This document shows positions 27,901 through 39,900 of a DNA stretch of 64,000 nt, one piece after another. Each line of letters starts with the position of its first letter. Position 1 is the stretch's first letter. The notes beneath the pieces were generated by a model. It made no database searches. It was not told the DNA's origin and saw only the letters and a program-made list of their open reading frames with translations. This stretch comes from Amoebophrya sp. A120 (lineage: Eukaryota > Sar > Dinophyceae > Syndiniales > Amoebophryaceae), in contig CAJINV010000004.1 in NCBI GenBank assembly GCA_905178155.1, positions 466,969-530,968 of the forward strand. The letters are read 5' to 3'. The translations under genes and the position numbers were made by a program.

Positions 27901-30900
27901 TCAGCTACGGAACGGTCCAACGGGCGATCGGGTTCTCGCTCGATGTTTCTGCCGCCCCAGATCCCGACCCGACGGCACAGGAGCTGATCTCGAATGACGC
28001 GATCAAGGCAGAAATCGTCAAGGTTTCTGTCGCTACGACCGTCAGCTTCTTAGAAGACGGGGGTGTGTTGGATCTGACGACGGATATGGTCAGTTGTGCT
28101 CTATCGTTGGATACGAACAGCACCGGCGGGCAGAGCAGTTTGCTGCTACAAGAATTGGAGCGCATGTTCTTCGAACAGGAGCAAGCGAGTTTTTTGCAAA
28201 CGCAGAGTGAGAAGTTATCTCTCGTCCAGACGGGGACAAGTACGGCGTTGACGGCGGAGAGGACCAGCAGTTCTTTGACTTCCGCGCAGAGGGAGAAGTT
28301 GGGGATTGAATTGAAAGCCGAGATGGACTCCCAGGTGGAGCTGCATTATTCTGTGGAGTTCATGCGGTTGGAGATGGAAAGGAATAAGAAGTTCCAGGAA
28401 GAATACCACTTCACGCGGAACTTATGCATAGCAAAAGTGTCGTACTACGTACACATCGCATGACAAATCTACTTAAATCTTTTCCAGAAGAAAAATAAAA
28501 TTAATCATGCAGATTCAAGTATAGAAAGCAGATCTGTCATGCGCAACTGGCATTTATACGAGTGCGATACTTTTGCGATGCATAGAATTCCACCGTCCAC
28601 GACCTAGTCATGACCTGCACAATCGACGTAAACGCGAACAACGCACATGAGATAGCTCTCGCCTGGCCGCCGGAGGGGCTGGATTCGAACGAGCTAACCG
28701 GGTTCTTGAATCTCTTCTCCGCAAATTTAGACGCCGATCAGTTACCGTATGAGATTGTCGGGGCGGTCTCCTTGCCGGCGCCGAGTGTGACGACCAGCAC
28801 GACTACAACGACCATTGCGGTTACGACATCCACGACAACGACGACGACGGGGAGGAATTTACACCCGTATTCCATGCTGATCCAGATGGAGATCGAGTAT
28901 GTTTACCCGCGGACGGTGGATACGTTGTTGGTGAATCCTTATTTCCGAGATGCGATCAACACGACGATTTTAAATTTGTTCGACGAGTGGGCTGCTGGGC
29001 TTTTGCCGATGGACATCGTCTACCTGAAGTATGAGGAGTTGAAGAACCAGACGACTGCGACCGCCGATGTGAGCAACACGACTACTTTGCTGCAGAGCAG
29101 CGCCAGCGCCACCAGGGCTGCTCTGCCACCTGGATCTTCTTTGCATCAAGAAAAGCAGCTGTACAAAGATATCAACCTGCATCAGCAAGGGGGTAGTACT
29201 AGTAGCAGCTTCTTGGCTCTCAGTGAAGAAGGACAGGGATCGAGTGAAGTAGAGCTTTCCACTTCCGAAGGCGCTCTGTCTAGTATGCGAAACATCCGCA
29301 ACAGCCTTAACGGCCACCGCCCCGGTACTAGTAGTGGCGAAAGGCTGAAGCACCAAATGAAGATTGCGTTAGGGGATGTGGAAGCGGCTCGCAGAGGCGT
29401 GGAGCAAGCCAGGGAAATGGCGGGGTACCAAACCAAGAAGCACAACCAAGAAAAAGCTTTGCGTGATAGTGTTTCTCTCGTGCGCTCCGACTACACGACA
29501 GGTAAAAAGCACAAGTTGATGACAGGCGCGGCTTTAACTGAACAGAAGCGCCTCGAGTCCGCTCGGATGAAGTTGCAAAAGATCGCGGGTGAAACTGGGA
29601 TCGCTTCGGGAAAGAAAGGCATGCTGATGAAATCTGGGAGCAGTACTAGCTCTGTCACGGTGACACAGTTCTTCGCGCAAGTCACGATCATGATCGAGAA
29701 CATCGATTTAGCGGATGACATTTGGCCCTGGAACACGCAACTCTCGGCGGAAGATGAAGCGGAAGCTTTGAACTTCTTCAAAACCCAGATGTCAATAGAC
29801 GAGCTCCAGGATATCAATTGCGTTCGCTTCACCGGTCACGTGGACCCGTCGATCACGACCACAACAACCTCGACTACAACCACGACGACGACTACCACGA
29901 CAACCACCACGACAACCACGACCACTACCACCACGACTTTAATGCGGAGGCAGTTCGGGATCACGTTTTACTTCGATGATTCTCTCGATGTGGACGACAC
30001 CATGTACGAGATTTTGCCGATGGTGGAGAAAGGGGTTTACGTCTTCTTCGTCACAGAAGGGGTGAATTTGGATGAAGAAGACATCCTGGATTTTGAACTC
30101 GAAGTCAACGCGACCACGTATATGGCAAGCAATAATACCAACACGACCTTGCTTTTGCAGGAAGCCATCCGCACCGCGCAGCAAGCGGCGTTCTTGCAGG
30201 AGTCGATCAAACCATATGGGGTTGTGAGAAAACAGCCAGCGAAAGCGGTGCTGCCCTCATTGGTGAAGCACGAGCGGTATCACGGGGCGCAAATCCCGGT
30301 GGTGCATCCTAGGACAGTAAAGGGAATGGTCGCGGCGGGTGGTAATACCGGTAAAAATTTCGCTGTTGTTCCAGGGCGGGGTACTAGTGGTGGAAGTAAT
30401 CCAGCTAATATGCAGACTAGTCTAATGCAGGACGACAGCAGCTACCTGTACACCGCGCAAGTCGAGCTGGACGCGATCTGCCGCTTCGACATCCGGCCGA
30501 TATCCGCAGCGCTGCAGATGAACATGAACGGCCTTTGGTCTTTGCAGAACGGATATCAAATGTAAAAGTGTCTGGGTCTGGAAGATTGGAACTTGTGATG
30601 CTGCATTTGGATTACAAAAAAATCTGTATTGCATGAGCAGCAAAGGGAATGCATTTTTTGCTACGCGGAGATGGCATTTGTAATGCGGAATAGGCATCAA
30701 GAAGGCCTCAAAAAATCTGTGATGCTAGGGCACGCATCACAGACATCAAGACTTGTGCAAAACCTGCATGACAAGTCTAGAAAATTTCCAGACCCAGACA
30801 CTTTTGCATTTGATAACGGATTAGACGCCAGTAAGACGACCCAACTGCTCGGTGCAATCAAGAACCAGATCGAGACAATCCACAACGTGCAGGGCGTGGA

Positions 30901-33900
30901 AGTTGGCGCGGTGGCGATCATCACCACGTCAACCAGCACGACTACGACCACGACGACAACCACCACGACAACCGTCACGACGACGACCACCACGACGGTC
31001 ACGACAACCACAGGGACTACGTCCACGACGACGACGTCGACTACGACAACTACGATGTACAAAATGCTGCGGAACTTCGAGATCACGATCGAAGTCCCGG
31101 ACGACGCAGACGACACGGAGATCTCCCAGAAGCCGGCACTGATAAAAGCTTTTGTGAATGGAACTCTGAACTATCTACGCAACGCCGCGCCCGTGTTAGA
31201 CACCCAGTTGACAGTCATGACGATTTCGGTCGCCGCGAATCAGACCCTGATGCTGTTGCAGCAGTCGGCGCACGCTGGCGTGAGTAGTAGATCCGGCGTC
31301 GCAGTTTCCAAGAGCAGGAAGGAGTGGGAGCTGGGCAGTGAGAATTTGCCTGGCGCCGTCGCGGATGGTGTCAGAAGTACGAGCTTCTTGCTGGATGACC
31401 AAGGCGACAACGAGCAATCTCAGTCGCAGGAGGACAAAAATAGCTTTTTGCTCGAAAAAGCCGAAATGGCGATTGAGCAAGCCATGAAGCCGAACAAAGT
31501 TGTCGACACGGTCAGAAAATTGTACGAGCCACATTCCTGGAATCTTCAAGATCGATCCACCTGGCTGCTCGCCAGCTCCCCGAACAAGAAGAGAAAGAAG
31601 GCTGAACAAAAAGTAGATCCGGAATTCCTCCCCACTTCTGCGCGATCCTCCTCCCCCATTCTGATTGAACAGGGAAGGAAGGTTCTTACTACAAAAGCCA
31701 CGGCCTTCAGGGATTTGAAACTCGAAGTCAGCTTCTTGGTCGAAATCCCGAAGGAAGACATCACGGCGCTGACCGATCATATGGGAGTGCACAACTCCCC
31801 CTCCCCCTCATTTGTCACGCAAAATCCCCAATCCAGCTGCTGCCTTGTAGCACTGTTTGCATGACAAATTCTTGAAGCCCACACTAGGCGCGTGAATTTG
31901 TCATGCACAGGCTCCACGTGTGCTGGTGTTTGTATTGCCGTTCATGCTATACAAATGAGGGGGAGGGGGAGTTGTGCGCCGTCATAGATCAGTGGCCATC
32001 TTCCGGTTTGTCCTCTTCGCAGATCAATGCTCTAGTAGATTTGATCCGCGCTGCGGTCAGTTACGCGGCGATTCCGGGCGTGAGTGTTCCGGGCGGGGCG
32101 GTGATCACCACACCGGTGGCGGCGACCACGACGACAACTAGTACTACTGTCGCCGCGAATACGACCACGACTACAACCAGCACTACGACGAGTACCACTA
32201 CAGAGACGACAACCACGACGACAATCGCCGCGCTGGAAGTGCTGGAAAGGCGGTTCGAGTTGAACTTCGACATCGATGCGAGTGCCACGGTGGACCCGGC
32301 GGCGCAGATCCTGAACAATCAAGTGCTGCTGGACAACATTGAAGCTGGTATAATACTGCGCTGGTTTTTTGTGGTCAGCCGCAAAGTCTTGGTCTGAGTA
32401 ACATCAAGTGCTGCACTATTTGCGTCGAGTATACGCTGGTGTGTAATGTCTTGCAGCATGCTACCATGGTCAGTAAATCGACCGCTGTCGTGCCATGCTG
32501 TATAATGTTACTCACGATGGTATGAAAGGTCTAAGAAGAGCACGGATCGCTTGTAGAAAAGACGAGCAGCGCTTGCCCGGCCGTGATGCTTCGGACGCAA
32601 CGAGCCTCGACTTGTGCGAGGGCGTCTGGTTTGGTGCTTGAGCGCGCGGATCTTTCACGTTGTTGCGTCAGCGCGAGCCCTTTTTGCGCCAGACGAGCTT
32701 TGAATATGTGTTAAAATTAGCGGTGAATCAGCACGACCTTTCGCTGTGGACGAAGATCCACTTTTTAGGTACTAGCTCTAGCACACGATCGCGCATAACG
32801 ATTTGCAGCATGCTATCGCGGACGTTACATTATCGCCTGCAGCACCATGCTGAAAAAGATTATGCGCGATGGGATACAACAGGTAGAAAATGTCTTGGCT
32901 TAGTTGCCTTCCTTGGATTTGCCTCCTTGGGATCTGTCTTCCTCGGCTTGCCTTCTTGAGATTTGTCGTCCTCGGCCTGCCTTCTTGGGATTTGTCTTCC
33001 TCGGCTTGCGTTCTTGGGATTTGTCGCCCCCGGCTTGCCTTCTTGGGATTTGTCGCCCCCGGCTTGCCTTCTTGGGATTTGTCTTCCTTGGATTTGCCTT
33101 CTTGGAATTTGTCTTCCTTGGCTTGTCTTCTTGGGATTTGTCGCCCCCGGCCTGCCTTCTTGGGATTTCTCGCCCCCGGCTTGCCTTCTTGGGATTTGTC
33201 TTCCTCGGCTTGCCTTCTTGGGATTTGTTGCCCCCTGCTTGTCTTCTTGAGATTTGTCGCCACCGGCCTGCCTTCTTGAGATTTCTTCTTGAGATTTGTC
33301 GCCCCCTGCTCGTCTTCTTGAGATTTGTCGCCACCGGCTCCCCCTTCTTGAGATTTGTCGCCCCCTGCTTGTCTTCTTGAGATTTGTCGCCACCGCTCTC
33401 CTTCTTGAGATTTGTCTCCCTCGGCTTTCCTGGTATGCCTTCTTGAGATTTGTCCCCTCCTGCTTGTTTTCTTGAGATTTGTCGCCACCGGCTTGTCTTG
33501 GCATTTCTTCTTGAGATTTGTCGCCCCCTGCGCCCTGCTTGTCTTCTTGAGATTCGTCGCCGCCGGCTCTCCCTTCTTGAGATTTGTCGCCCCCTGCTTG
33601 TCTTCTTGAGATTTGTCGCCACCGGTCTTCCTTCTTGAGATTTGTCTCCCTCGGCTTTCCTGGTATGCCTTCTTGAGATTTGTCCCGTCCTGCTTGTTTT
33701 CTTGAGATTTGTCGCCACCGGCTTGTCTTGGCATTTCTTCTTGAGATTTGTCGCCCCCTGCGCCCTGCTTGTCTTCTTGAGATTCGTCGCCACCGGCTCT
33801 CCCTTCTTGAGATTTGTCGCCCCCTGCTTGTCTTCTTGAGATTTGTCGCCACCGGTCTTCCTTCTTGAGATTTGTCTCCCTCAGCTTTCCTGGTATGCCT

Positions 33901-36900
33901 TCTTGAGATTTGTCCCCTCCTGCTTGTTTTCTTGAGATTTGTTGCCACCGGCTTGTCTTCTTGAGATTTGTTTTCCTCGGCTTTCCTTCTTGGGATTTTT
34001 TTGTCTTCCTCGGCTTGCCTTCTTGGGATTTGTGTTCTTCGGTTCGCCGAAAAAGCTCAAGCAGATTCTCTGCCCTCACAGGCTGTTTTCTGTTTGTAAT
34101 TGGTGATACCGTGGTGAGTAATCTTATCCACCATGCTACGATGTTGCACAAAACCAATACAAAGCACAGCATCCTGGGTAATCTTATGCTGCATAGTATA
34201 ATGCTACTTTCTTTTTCAACATTTTGCATCACGCTCATCCACATTACTTCTCAGGTATTCTGAAGTGGTTGCAAGGCTCAACGGCCTCGCTGAACAACTT
34301 CGATGGCAACCAGTTTACCAACTTCACTCTGACCCCGAAGGGCAGCGCGTTGCTGTACGTGCAGCGAAGGGACGAGCAGTCTCCATCCGCTGCAAATGCG
34401 GGTCCTGGTTTATTACAATGAAAAATGCCCCCTCCCCATATCAAAACGGAAATCTGTGATGCAGATTTGGGGCCACAAGTCAGCTCTGTATTGCAGAGAG
34501 GCATTGCGGCTAGATCCCCCGGCTAGGTAGGCGCGTATGGGTCTAGTTGTTCAGCATGGCAAACGGCTCCCCTTTAGTCCCAAGAGCGTGACAAATCGCT
34601 TGCATAATGGGGCGGACGGCTCTGCCCTCGTCTTCTTGCAAGACAGATGTGATTTGTGACCTCAAATCCGCAACACAAATTTTTGGAAACATACCTTTTC
34701 GATATGGGGAGGGGGGATTTTTCCTCTCAATATGGTTTCCTCCTACAAATTTCCTACCACGTGGACAAGCGGAACGCGTATGACGTGGTGGTATCAAATG
34801 CAAAAGTGTGTGGATCTGGAAGATTGCAACTTGTCATGCTGTTTTTGGACTCTAAAAAAAATGTGTATTGCATGACCAGCAAGATGGGTGCAGTTTTTGC
34901 TATACAGACAGGCCATTTCTCATGCGGAAGGTGCATCAGGAAGCGGCCCTGTAAAAGTCTGCGATGCTACTTCAAGCATTACAGGCGTCGTGGGTCATGA
35001 GAAATATGCATGACAAATCTTGCATTCTTCCAGACCCAGACATATTTGCAATGCATAGGTGGCCTCCTTGAACATCATTTGCGCGACCAACGCAGAACTC
35101 ACCGCGGTCGAAGCGTCCTGGCCGGCTCCTGGCTTGGACGCCGTCCAGCTTTCCGCTTTAGCAAGCGAAGTTACCTCTGCGGTTTCAAACACCGGGGTGC
35201 CGGGGGTCACGGCGACAGGGATCAAATCCATGCCCGCGCCGGAGAAGCCGACGACTACCACGACGACAAGCACGACAAGCACGACGACCACCTTACCGCT
35301 CTCCCAGCGCGAGTTCCAGATGATTGTTTCCACGGATGACGCGATTATCAACGACGTGGATACGCAGATCATTGGAAGTACAGAGTTGCTGACTGCGGTC
35401 AAGCTGGCCATCGTGCGCTTCCTGAGGGATTACTTGTCCTTTACGAGTGTCACGTCTTCCAGCATTGAAGATCTGGCGTTCTCCAAAACCGCACTGCTTA
35501 TGCTGTTGCAAGGACAACACGAGCAAGCCTCAACGTCGTTGAGAGTAGACTTAACCGCCAATAAAATTCTGCACCGTTCTCTCGATATGAGTCTAGTCTT
35601 TGTGCAAACGGAGAACAAACTGCAGCGTCGCGGGTCGGTCGATGTCACTGTATCGTTCGGAATCCGGGACGCAGACGTGACTGGTCTGAACAGCGTGTGG
35701 CCGTTGGCGGATCTCACTACCGATGGGAAAGCAGATTTGCTCGCGGTGCTGCAAGCGGAGGTGAATACCGCAAATGTCAACGGTGTGGTCGATATCACGC
35801 AGGTGATCGGCCTGCCGGCGCCGACAACCACTTCCACGACCACCTCGACGTCTACAACCAGCACAACCACGACGACCACCTTAGGTGTAGAAGTCCGAGA
35901 GTTCGACGTTGGCTTCAGCCTGAACACGTCTGTCTTCAGCAACGAAACCGGGTTGATCAAACAAGATTTACTGGATGATCAAAACCTACTCCAAGCCCTC
36001 AAAGACGGCGCGACGAGCTTCTTAATCGACGCGGGCATGAGCGGTTTTGACGTGATTGACGTAAAATTAGTCGAAGATTTTACCGCATCCGGTGCGTATG
36101 ACGACGACTACTTGGCGACGGAGTTCTCGTTCTCCGTGCAGGGGGATGAGATATGCATCGCAAATATGTCTGGGTATGGAAGGATGCAGCTTGTCATGCT
36201 GAATCTGGATCATGCAAAAATTTGTGTTGCTTGATTACCAAAAGCTCGTCTTCATTCTTGACCAAGTTGGGAGTGAGTTTCTCATGCAGGATAGGCATGA
36301 TAGAGATCTCACAAAATCACAATAAAATACGTCATGCTAGATCCTGCATCGCAGACCGCATGCGTCATGTTGAACCTGCAAGAGAAGTCCTGCACTCTTC
36401 CAGACCCAGACATTTTTGCAATCCATATGAGACGGCCTTGTCCGATTTAAACTCCTTCTGGGACAACCAGGGCTTAGCCACGAACCAAGCAGTTCTGGAC
36501 TTCCAGCAGGCGATCAACGACACGGTGGTTGCAGGGAATATCAAGGGGGTCTTGCAAGTCGGCCACGTGGTTTCCGTACCCACGAAAACCACCACGACGA
36601 CGACCACAACTTCCACCACGACAACTCTCGGGATGGCGATGCGGGAATTCGAATTGCAATTGACCGTGAGCAACGACAACGCGACGGACCAAGATTTGGA
36701 AAACATCGTGAGCAATCAGGTTTTGCTCGACGCGGTGGCGCAGGGAGCGGTGGACTACTTGAACTTCAAGGGCATGTTCGACCCGAACATCACTTTCAGC
36801 GATATCGAGAACCAGAGTCTCAGGATCGTGTATTGGACGCCTGACAATACCAGTATGATGCTTTTGGAGTCAACCGAAGCGATCCAGATGGGCCGGGGGT

Positions 36901-39900
36901 TACTGGATGTCATTTCCGCTTTCCAAATCCGTGGGAAAGAGAGTTTATTAGCAGAAATCGATGCCGCGTGGAACCCGGTGGGGTTGACGTCCAATGAAAC
37001 AAATTACTCCCAGATATTTAATTAGCGGCCCTTTCATAAGTCCGGACCTTTCACCTCTTGTCACATACCCAACGCTGAAGAAAAAAAAAAGAACTTTAAA
37101 TAGGTCGGAACGTGGCCAGGAGCTGCGTCTGCAGCTACTCGCTCTTGTGCAGCAGGCGCGCTTCCTTTAGTTCCGTACAATAAAAGAAGCAAGAGGCTTG
37201 TTTACAAGGAGCCTACGCTTTATCAGTGGCGTAGGCTTCTGAAGCAGCTTGCACAGGGAAATAACGTGATGGAAGAAGTAGAAACAGCCAGCCAAAGAAA
37301 GCTCTCGACAGCTCGGAAACTTTAGTCCCCGTCGGCTGCCACCCAATGCAGTGCGCCGGGCGGCTTTGGTGTTTGTGTTTCCGTATAATAAACCACGCAA
37401 GTGCGTTGCGCATTTGCGACGCCTGTTCCTTTGTCTATCGGCGCCGCATCTGCAACACCTTGCACAGTGTAGGCATCAGGAATACACAAACACGACAAAA
37501 CAAGAAAACTGATAGTCCGCACATTTCTACAGGTTGTGACTGTGTAGGCGCGCGCAGTGTAGTAACTAAGCGGGCAGCTCTCGTTCTGGACCTGGATGCG
37601 CCACGCTGCGCTGTACTGACTAAATACTCAGGTGAGCGCTTCGGAGTGCTACGCGGGGGCGGCTGCTCTGCGGGGGGACTGCTGGATGGAAGCTTAGGAG
37701 AAAAATTTGCGCGGGGAGTATTGGGGCATGAACTTCGAGTAAGCAGCCCTCTGAAACGCACCAAAGCAGTGCGCGCGTACTTAGACGTAGAAAATAGGTG
37801 GGCAAGCGGCGTAGATAGGTTGCAATGCTCGGGGGCTCGCACTGTAAGCAAAATAAAAAAAGCCCGGGTAGGAAAAATGCATTTTGCGTTTTTTCCTACC
37901 CGGGGTTTTTATTTTCAAAACCCCGGGTAGGAAATATTTATCCGCTGCTCTGCACGTCTGTGAGGGTGATAACAGCTGATAAATATTTCCTACCCGGGGT
38001 TTTGAAAATAAAAACCCCGGGTAGGAAAAAAATCAAAACTCATATTTCCTACCCGGGCTTTTTATTTTCAAAACCTCGTATAGGCCCTCCGAAATCTGGG
38101 CGGCGCGGCAGCGCCGCGAATTTTTTTTTTTTTGGATCGCGGAGAGCTATGTGAGGTTTTGAAAACCAAAACCTCGTATAGCCCCCTCGAAATTCGGGCG
38201 GCGCGGCAGCGCCGCGAAGATTTTTTTTTTTGGGTTCGCGGAGGGCTATGTGAGGTTTTGAAAGCCAAAACCTCGTATAGCCTCCTCGAAATTTGGGCGG
38301 CGCGGCAGCGCCGCGGAGAATTTTTTTTGGTTCGCGGATAGCTATGCGAGGTTTTGAAAATCAAAACCTCGTATAGCCTTCTCGAAATTTGGGCGGCGTA
38401 GCAGCGCCACGAAAAGTATATTTCCTACCCGGGCCTTTTTTTTTCAAAACCTCGTATAGCCTCTCCGAAATCTGGGCGGCATATTTTTTTTTTGGTTCCC
38501 GGATGGCTATGTGAGGTTTTGAAAACTAAAACCTCGCATAGCCCCCTCTAAATTTGGGCGGCGCGGCAGCGTCGTGAAGAATTTTTTTTGGTTCGCGGAG
38601 GGCTATGCGAGGTTTTGGAAGCCAAAACCTTGGATAGCCCCCTCAAAATTTGGGCGGCGTGGCAGCGCCGCGAAGGAGTTTTTTTATTTTGGTTCGCGGA
38701 GCGCTATGTCAGGTTCCGAAAACCAAAACCCCACGTAAGCCTCAGGGGGTCGCATCGGGTAAGTCGCGCCAACGCGCGGGCGCAGGGGCTGCAGCGCTGC
38801 ATTTGGTTTCTACCGTCAGTGGTGTGGGCCAGAATGTGAAAAGTCATTTGACCTGTGACCTTTATGAAAGGGCCGCTAATTACGTCATGTAGAGTACTTG
38901 GAAGATTTCGTGGCTCAGGAGGTGAACGCGGCGGGCATTCCAGATGTGCAAATTGTGGACGTGGTGTCCTTACCCGCACCAAGTACCACGACAACCACCG
39001 CGGCTCCATTACCTCCGGGCGAGACCTCCACCAGCACGACCTCGAGCACATCCAGCACCACAACGACCACAACGACAACGACCTCGACTTTTGAGCTGAA
39101 ATTACGGCAATTCGCACTGGACTTGACGGTAGATGACACCGTGGACCAGCAGAACTTGCTGCAATCTCAAGTCATGCTCGACGCGTTCACGATCGGGTCC
39201 TTGAACTTCCTGCGCAACCGCGGCATGACAAATTTGACGGAAGCTCAGTTTGAAGATCAAGAATTGACCGAAGCAACCTCCTCGGGCACGAACTTCATGA
39301 TCGTTTTGGTCGAACGTGCGGCGGATAGAAGGTTGAGCCTGAAAGAGTACGGACAGGACGATTTACCCGTCGTGTTCTCCTTCGGAATTCGGGAGACGGC
39401 AAGTAGCAGTTTAGACCTGCTCGACACCGCCTGGTCGCCGCAGGGCCTGACGGCGAACCAAACGAGCCAATTAGAGGCTGCGGTAAACCAAACCATCATT
39501 TCCGCGGCGATCGCCGGGGTGTCTGTCGGGAAAGTGACCGCCATGGCGGCGCAGACGACAACTACGACCACGACGACGACCACCACCACGACCACACTGG
39601 GAATGGAAATTCGGGAGTTCGATTTGGATTTTACCGTCGACCCCGCCGTGATTCAAGACAAATCTTCTTTATGTACCTACCCGCAACTGCTCGAAGCGAT
39701 TGCGGAGGGCAGTAGGGAATTCCTCGTGGCGAACGGTATGAAAAATTTGACGGGCACTGCGGTGATCGAGACCCCGGTGCTGACCGCGAACGCGACTTCC
39801 TCAGCCGCAAACGACAGCTTCCTAGAAGTGACGACGGAGCTGACCATCCGCGGAGACAACACGACGCTTGAATCTTTGATCGGCGGTGCGTGGCCGCGGG

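Larger units (their letters stand above)
37008..38892. mobile_element. Long insertion 30 (1.9 kb), hairpin-rich, with internal TIRs
   Basis: A perfect 21-bp inverted repeat (TAATTAGCGGCCCTTTCATA plus A) lies at 37019-37039 and 38862-38882. The shared flank is TAC (37005-37007 and 38895-38897; 5-bp flanks ATTAC and AGTAC differ). Joining at TAC gives SNETNY-LEDFVAQEVNAAGI, which aligns without gap to SNETDTLQQLL in the unit at about 59.66 kb. No GT-AG pair restores this. An AT-AC cut (37014-38897) also keeps frame but adds Ser-Gln. It holds a 54-bp-arm palindrome and a tandem hairpin array; no gene recognised. Confidence 0.72.

Noticed and set aside
32885-34040. CRISPR array
   Set aside because: Units are contiguous degenerate tandem copies without unique spacers, in a eukaryotic intron.
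32778-34244. Minus-strand 488-codon frame of Lys/Gln/Arg repeats as a gene
   Set aside because: It is the complement of a 29-30 bp minisatellite inside an intron; near-unit periodicity keeps frames open. Kept only as a point to check.
37346-37930. 194-codon plus frame and 138-codon minus frame in long insertion 30
   Set aside because: Unrecognised, overlapping each other, and running into the palindrome; not enough to call a gene.
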